From assembly GCA_036490955.1 (NCBI GenBank), contig DASXCX010000080.1, positions 6,795-70,794 on the forward strand: 64,000 nt of DNA, read 5' to 3'. The position numbers and the translations under genes are program-made. This document shows positions 62,198 to 64,000 of this stretch, one piece after another; positions within the stretch are counted from its first letter, which is position 1; the number at the start of each line of letters is the position of its first letter. This DNA comes from CAIKMD01 sp036490955. GTDB taxonomy: Bacteria; Pseudomonadota; Alphaproteobacteria; ATCC43930; CGMCC-115725. The notes below the pieces were generated by a model. That model searched no databases, was not told the DNA's origin, and saw only the letters and a list, made by a program, of their open reading frames with translations.

Positions 62198-62671
62198 CTA
62201 ACGGCGGCCGCGGCCAGGATTTCTCGAATGTTCCGGGTGTCGAGGACCGGAGGTATAAATTTCACTACTGCACCGATTGCATACAAGCACGCGCGCCATG
62301 CCCGGGATGCGAATTTCAAGCTGCAAATAAGACTTCTGTCGATCCTCGAAGCAATTTGCGCACAAATAATGAGAAGGTTCGGGCGCGTTAGCCTCTTCTT
62401 TCAACGCAAAGGCAATGCCGCCACCATTGGTTTTGCGGCGTTCATATTTCTCCTTTTCAGTTTCCCATTTTTCAAAGCCAGCCACTTTTTCTTCAAGGCC
62501 GCGTACCGCCTCAACCAATTGAGATTGCGCAGATTGTGCGGCGAGGATTTGTTCTTGAAGTTCTATGATCGCCGCGTTGCGGATGGCGGCGTCGCTAATG
62601 TCCTTCAGTCCCTTCGCCATATCAAACATGGTCTTGAAGGCGCTCAAGCCAGCAAACACTTCAGCTACCAT
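62198..62671 (-). CDS. Coiled-coil zinc-ribbon protein
   Basis: This 157-residue protein has a helical N-terminal half (FKTMFDMAKGLKDISDAAIR), a coiled coil (QLVEAVRGLEEKVAGFEKWE) and a C-terminal zinc ribbon (LCANCFEDRQ ... VLVCNRCSSEIY). Similar proteins occur in prophages and accessory regions without a known function. It runs with the small gene downstream. Confidence 0.7.
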   Translation of the reverse strand: MVAEVFAGLSAFKTMFDMAKGLKDISDAAIRNAAIIELQEQILAAQSAQSQLVEAVRGLEEKVAGFEKWETEKEKYERRKTNGGGIAFALKEEANAPEPSHYLCANCFEDRQKSYLQLEIRIPGMARVLVCNRCSSEIYTSGPRHPEHSRNPGRGRR

Positions 62672-62825
62672 GACATTCGCTCCTGAGTTGTCATCACCAA
62701 CCGGGATAGCGAGAGGGAGGGAGGCGCTTCACTCGCCCCCTTCCCTCAAAATCTTAACCCATCGTTCTATGAACTCCGCGAAAGTTTCATTCCGGTTGGC
62801 GCGATGCCATACGCGCCAGCCTCGC

Positions 62826-63764
62826 TTAGGGCTGTTCAGTAGTCGTTTCATAAGTCAGGCGCTTGCCAGCAAAGCCTTTGAGCGCGGCTGCGCTGCGTTG
62901 AACGTCATCGACGCCGAGGGCCTCACGGTTGTTCTGCCGGAAATCAAACTCGGCGACGTAGCGGTGAAGATGCTGGCTACCGACATGCTGGTAGGTGCCG
63001 ATCATGCCGCGCTTAAACACGCTGAAATAGCCTTCCAGAGTGTTGACGTGGACGGTCCCGCCTTCCTCTTTGCGCGCGTACTCGGCCTTGGAGTGGTCAA
63101 CGCTCGCGTGGGCTGCGACCTGCCAGGGGTGCTTGTAGAACTGTGCCCCATCGGTATGCAGGATGCTGGCCGGGTGAACATGCTTCGCGATAAGCGGCAT
63201 GATGGTGCCCTTGCTCGGCGGCGCATCCAGCACCTCCGAACGGATTTTGCCGCCGCGCTCAACAAGGCTCAGGATCGCGATCTTGTGCTGGTAGCCGGGG
63301 CGCTTCTTGGTGCGGGGCGACTTAGACAGAAACGCCTCATCGGCCTCCACGATCTTGCCCGCGCCGCCGATTGGTCCCGCGCTCGGGTCCACTTCCATCG
63401 CAAAGCGGATGCGATGGGTCAGATGCCACGCGGTTTTCATCGAGCAATTCAGCAGCCGTTGGATTTGCCGGGTGCTGATACCCTTCTTGCTCGCGCACAT
63501 AAGATGGATCACCTGGAGCCACAGGCGAAGCGCAAGGTGGCTATCCTCGAAGATAGTTCCCATCCGCACGGTAAAGGGCTTCCGGCAGCCGTAGCACTTG
63601 TAGAGGCCCGCGCGGGTAGTCTTGCCCTGAAGCTTCCCGATCTTGTCGCCCGTAGTGCCGCAATGCGGGCAAACCGGGCCATGCGGCCACAGGTGCGCCT
63701 CGACATACGCGAAAGCGGCAACTTCGTCTTGGAAGTGGGGAGCGGAAAGAACCGAACGGGCCAT
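62826..63764 (-). mobile_element. IS1595-family (ISXO2-like) transposase
   Basis: This 312-residue transposase has an N-terminal zinc ribbon (CPHCGTTGDKIGKLQG, YKCYGCRKPFTVRMGTIFED) and the ISXO2 catalytic domain: the first Asp in GAGKIVEADEAFLSK, LHTDGAQFYK for the second, and VNTLEGYFSVFKRGMIGTYQ with a late Asn/Glu region. It looks intact. I could not find convincing terminal inverted repeats, so element limits are unset. Confidence 0.9.
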
Positions 63765-63899
63765 AGCGAAATCTCCTATGGCCGAAAATCTATATCAGGG
63801 GGTTAGGTATGTCAAGTGTAACGTCGCCAATAATGGAGATGGCGGTCTGTGCATAAGTCATCGGATCAAAGCTCCATTACCCCGCTGTCGCTTCCGGCC

Positions 63900-64000
63900 T
63901 CAGGCAATCGCGACCATGAGCGCATGGACCGTCGCGTTGCCTTGAACCTGGGTCAGATGACCGTTGCTGTCCGGATCGTTCAAGAGAAAGCAACTGCCCG
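63900..64000 (-). CDS. C-terminal end of an unidentified protein (cut by window edge)
   Basis: The minus frame entering from the right edge reads CFLLNDPDSNGHLTQVQGNA and ends HALMVAIA at a TGA at 63900-63902. It looks like coding sequence, but 33 codons are not enough to name a family. Between it and the transposase (63765-63899) I see no gene. Confidence 0.4.
   Translation of the reverse strand, partial: GSCFLLNDPDSNGHLTQVQGNATVHALMVAIA

Noticed and set aside
62800..63830. Terminal inverted repeats for the IS1595-type element
   Set aside because: No matching pair could be found by eye on the two sides of the transposase.

Overview
The DNA is GC-rich and its gene order and families point to an alphaproteobacterium, probably of the Rhodospirillales type: dusB-ntrB-ntrC-ntrY-ntrX, then an aminotransferase, hfq and hflX, plus fused ispDF, coq7, an NDUFS4-type complex I subunit and a Rhodobacter-type phospholipid N-methyltransferase. 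No similarity search was run; family names come from motifs, length and context.

Chromosomal layout. 0-6 kb holds a CoxM/CoxS/CoxG molybdenum-hydroxylase cluster, an amidohydrolase, a flavin-dependent monooxygenase and two alpha/beta hydrolases. 6-16 kb has tRNA-Pro(TGG), tRNA-Arg(TCT), coq7, a MarR regulator facing a ClC channel, an MFS exporter, an ECF sigma factor and a hibernation factor. 15.9-21.2 kb is a metal island: a substrate-binding protein, a NiCoT nickel/cobalt permease, DUF2946, an outer-membrane-like protein, CopC, CopD and PCuAC. 21.6-30.5 kb carries envelope and isoprenoid genes (pmtA, an LpxH-like hydrolase, a GT4 glycosyltransferase, a TPR-methyltransferase, pncC, pgpA, ispDF). 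30.6-41.5 kb is the nitrogen-control and RNA-chaperone block. 41.6-49.4 kb has periplasmic proteins, two Tat amidohydrolases with two orphan substrate-binding proteins, and mazG.

The striking part is 49.52-61.18 kb: an 11.65-kb provirus flanked by two dif-like XerC/XerD sites sharing a 13-bp core, the right one a good match to the E. coli dif sequence. It encodes a Rep_1/HUH rolling-circle initiator, an FtsK/HerA-type packaging ATPase, a 358-residue protein resembling PM2-type double-jelly-roll capsid proteins, at least seven small proteins with one C-terminal membrane anchor, a lytic transglycosylase, a 23-residue protamine-like peptide and an HTH repressor. This fits a tailless, internal-membrane icosahedral virus (corticovirus PM2 / Finnlakeviridae FLiP kind) that uses the host dimer-resolution site, as filamentous Xer-integrating phages do. 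The control region between repressor and early genes contains two large inverted repeats.

Integration appears to rewire transcription. In the chromosome the repressor frame has no stop and runs through the dif site in frame into mazG. In the reconstructed circle the same frame crosses the attachment site and ends 38 codons later at a TGA overlapping the ATG of the next leftward phage gene, which would start a leftward operon of five small genes ending in a lipoprotein.

Right of dif (61.2-64 kb) is less GC-rich accessory DNA: a HEPN-like protein, two small proteins and an IS1595-family transposase.
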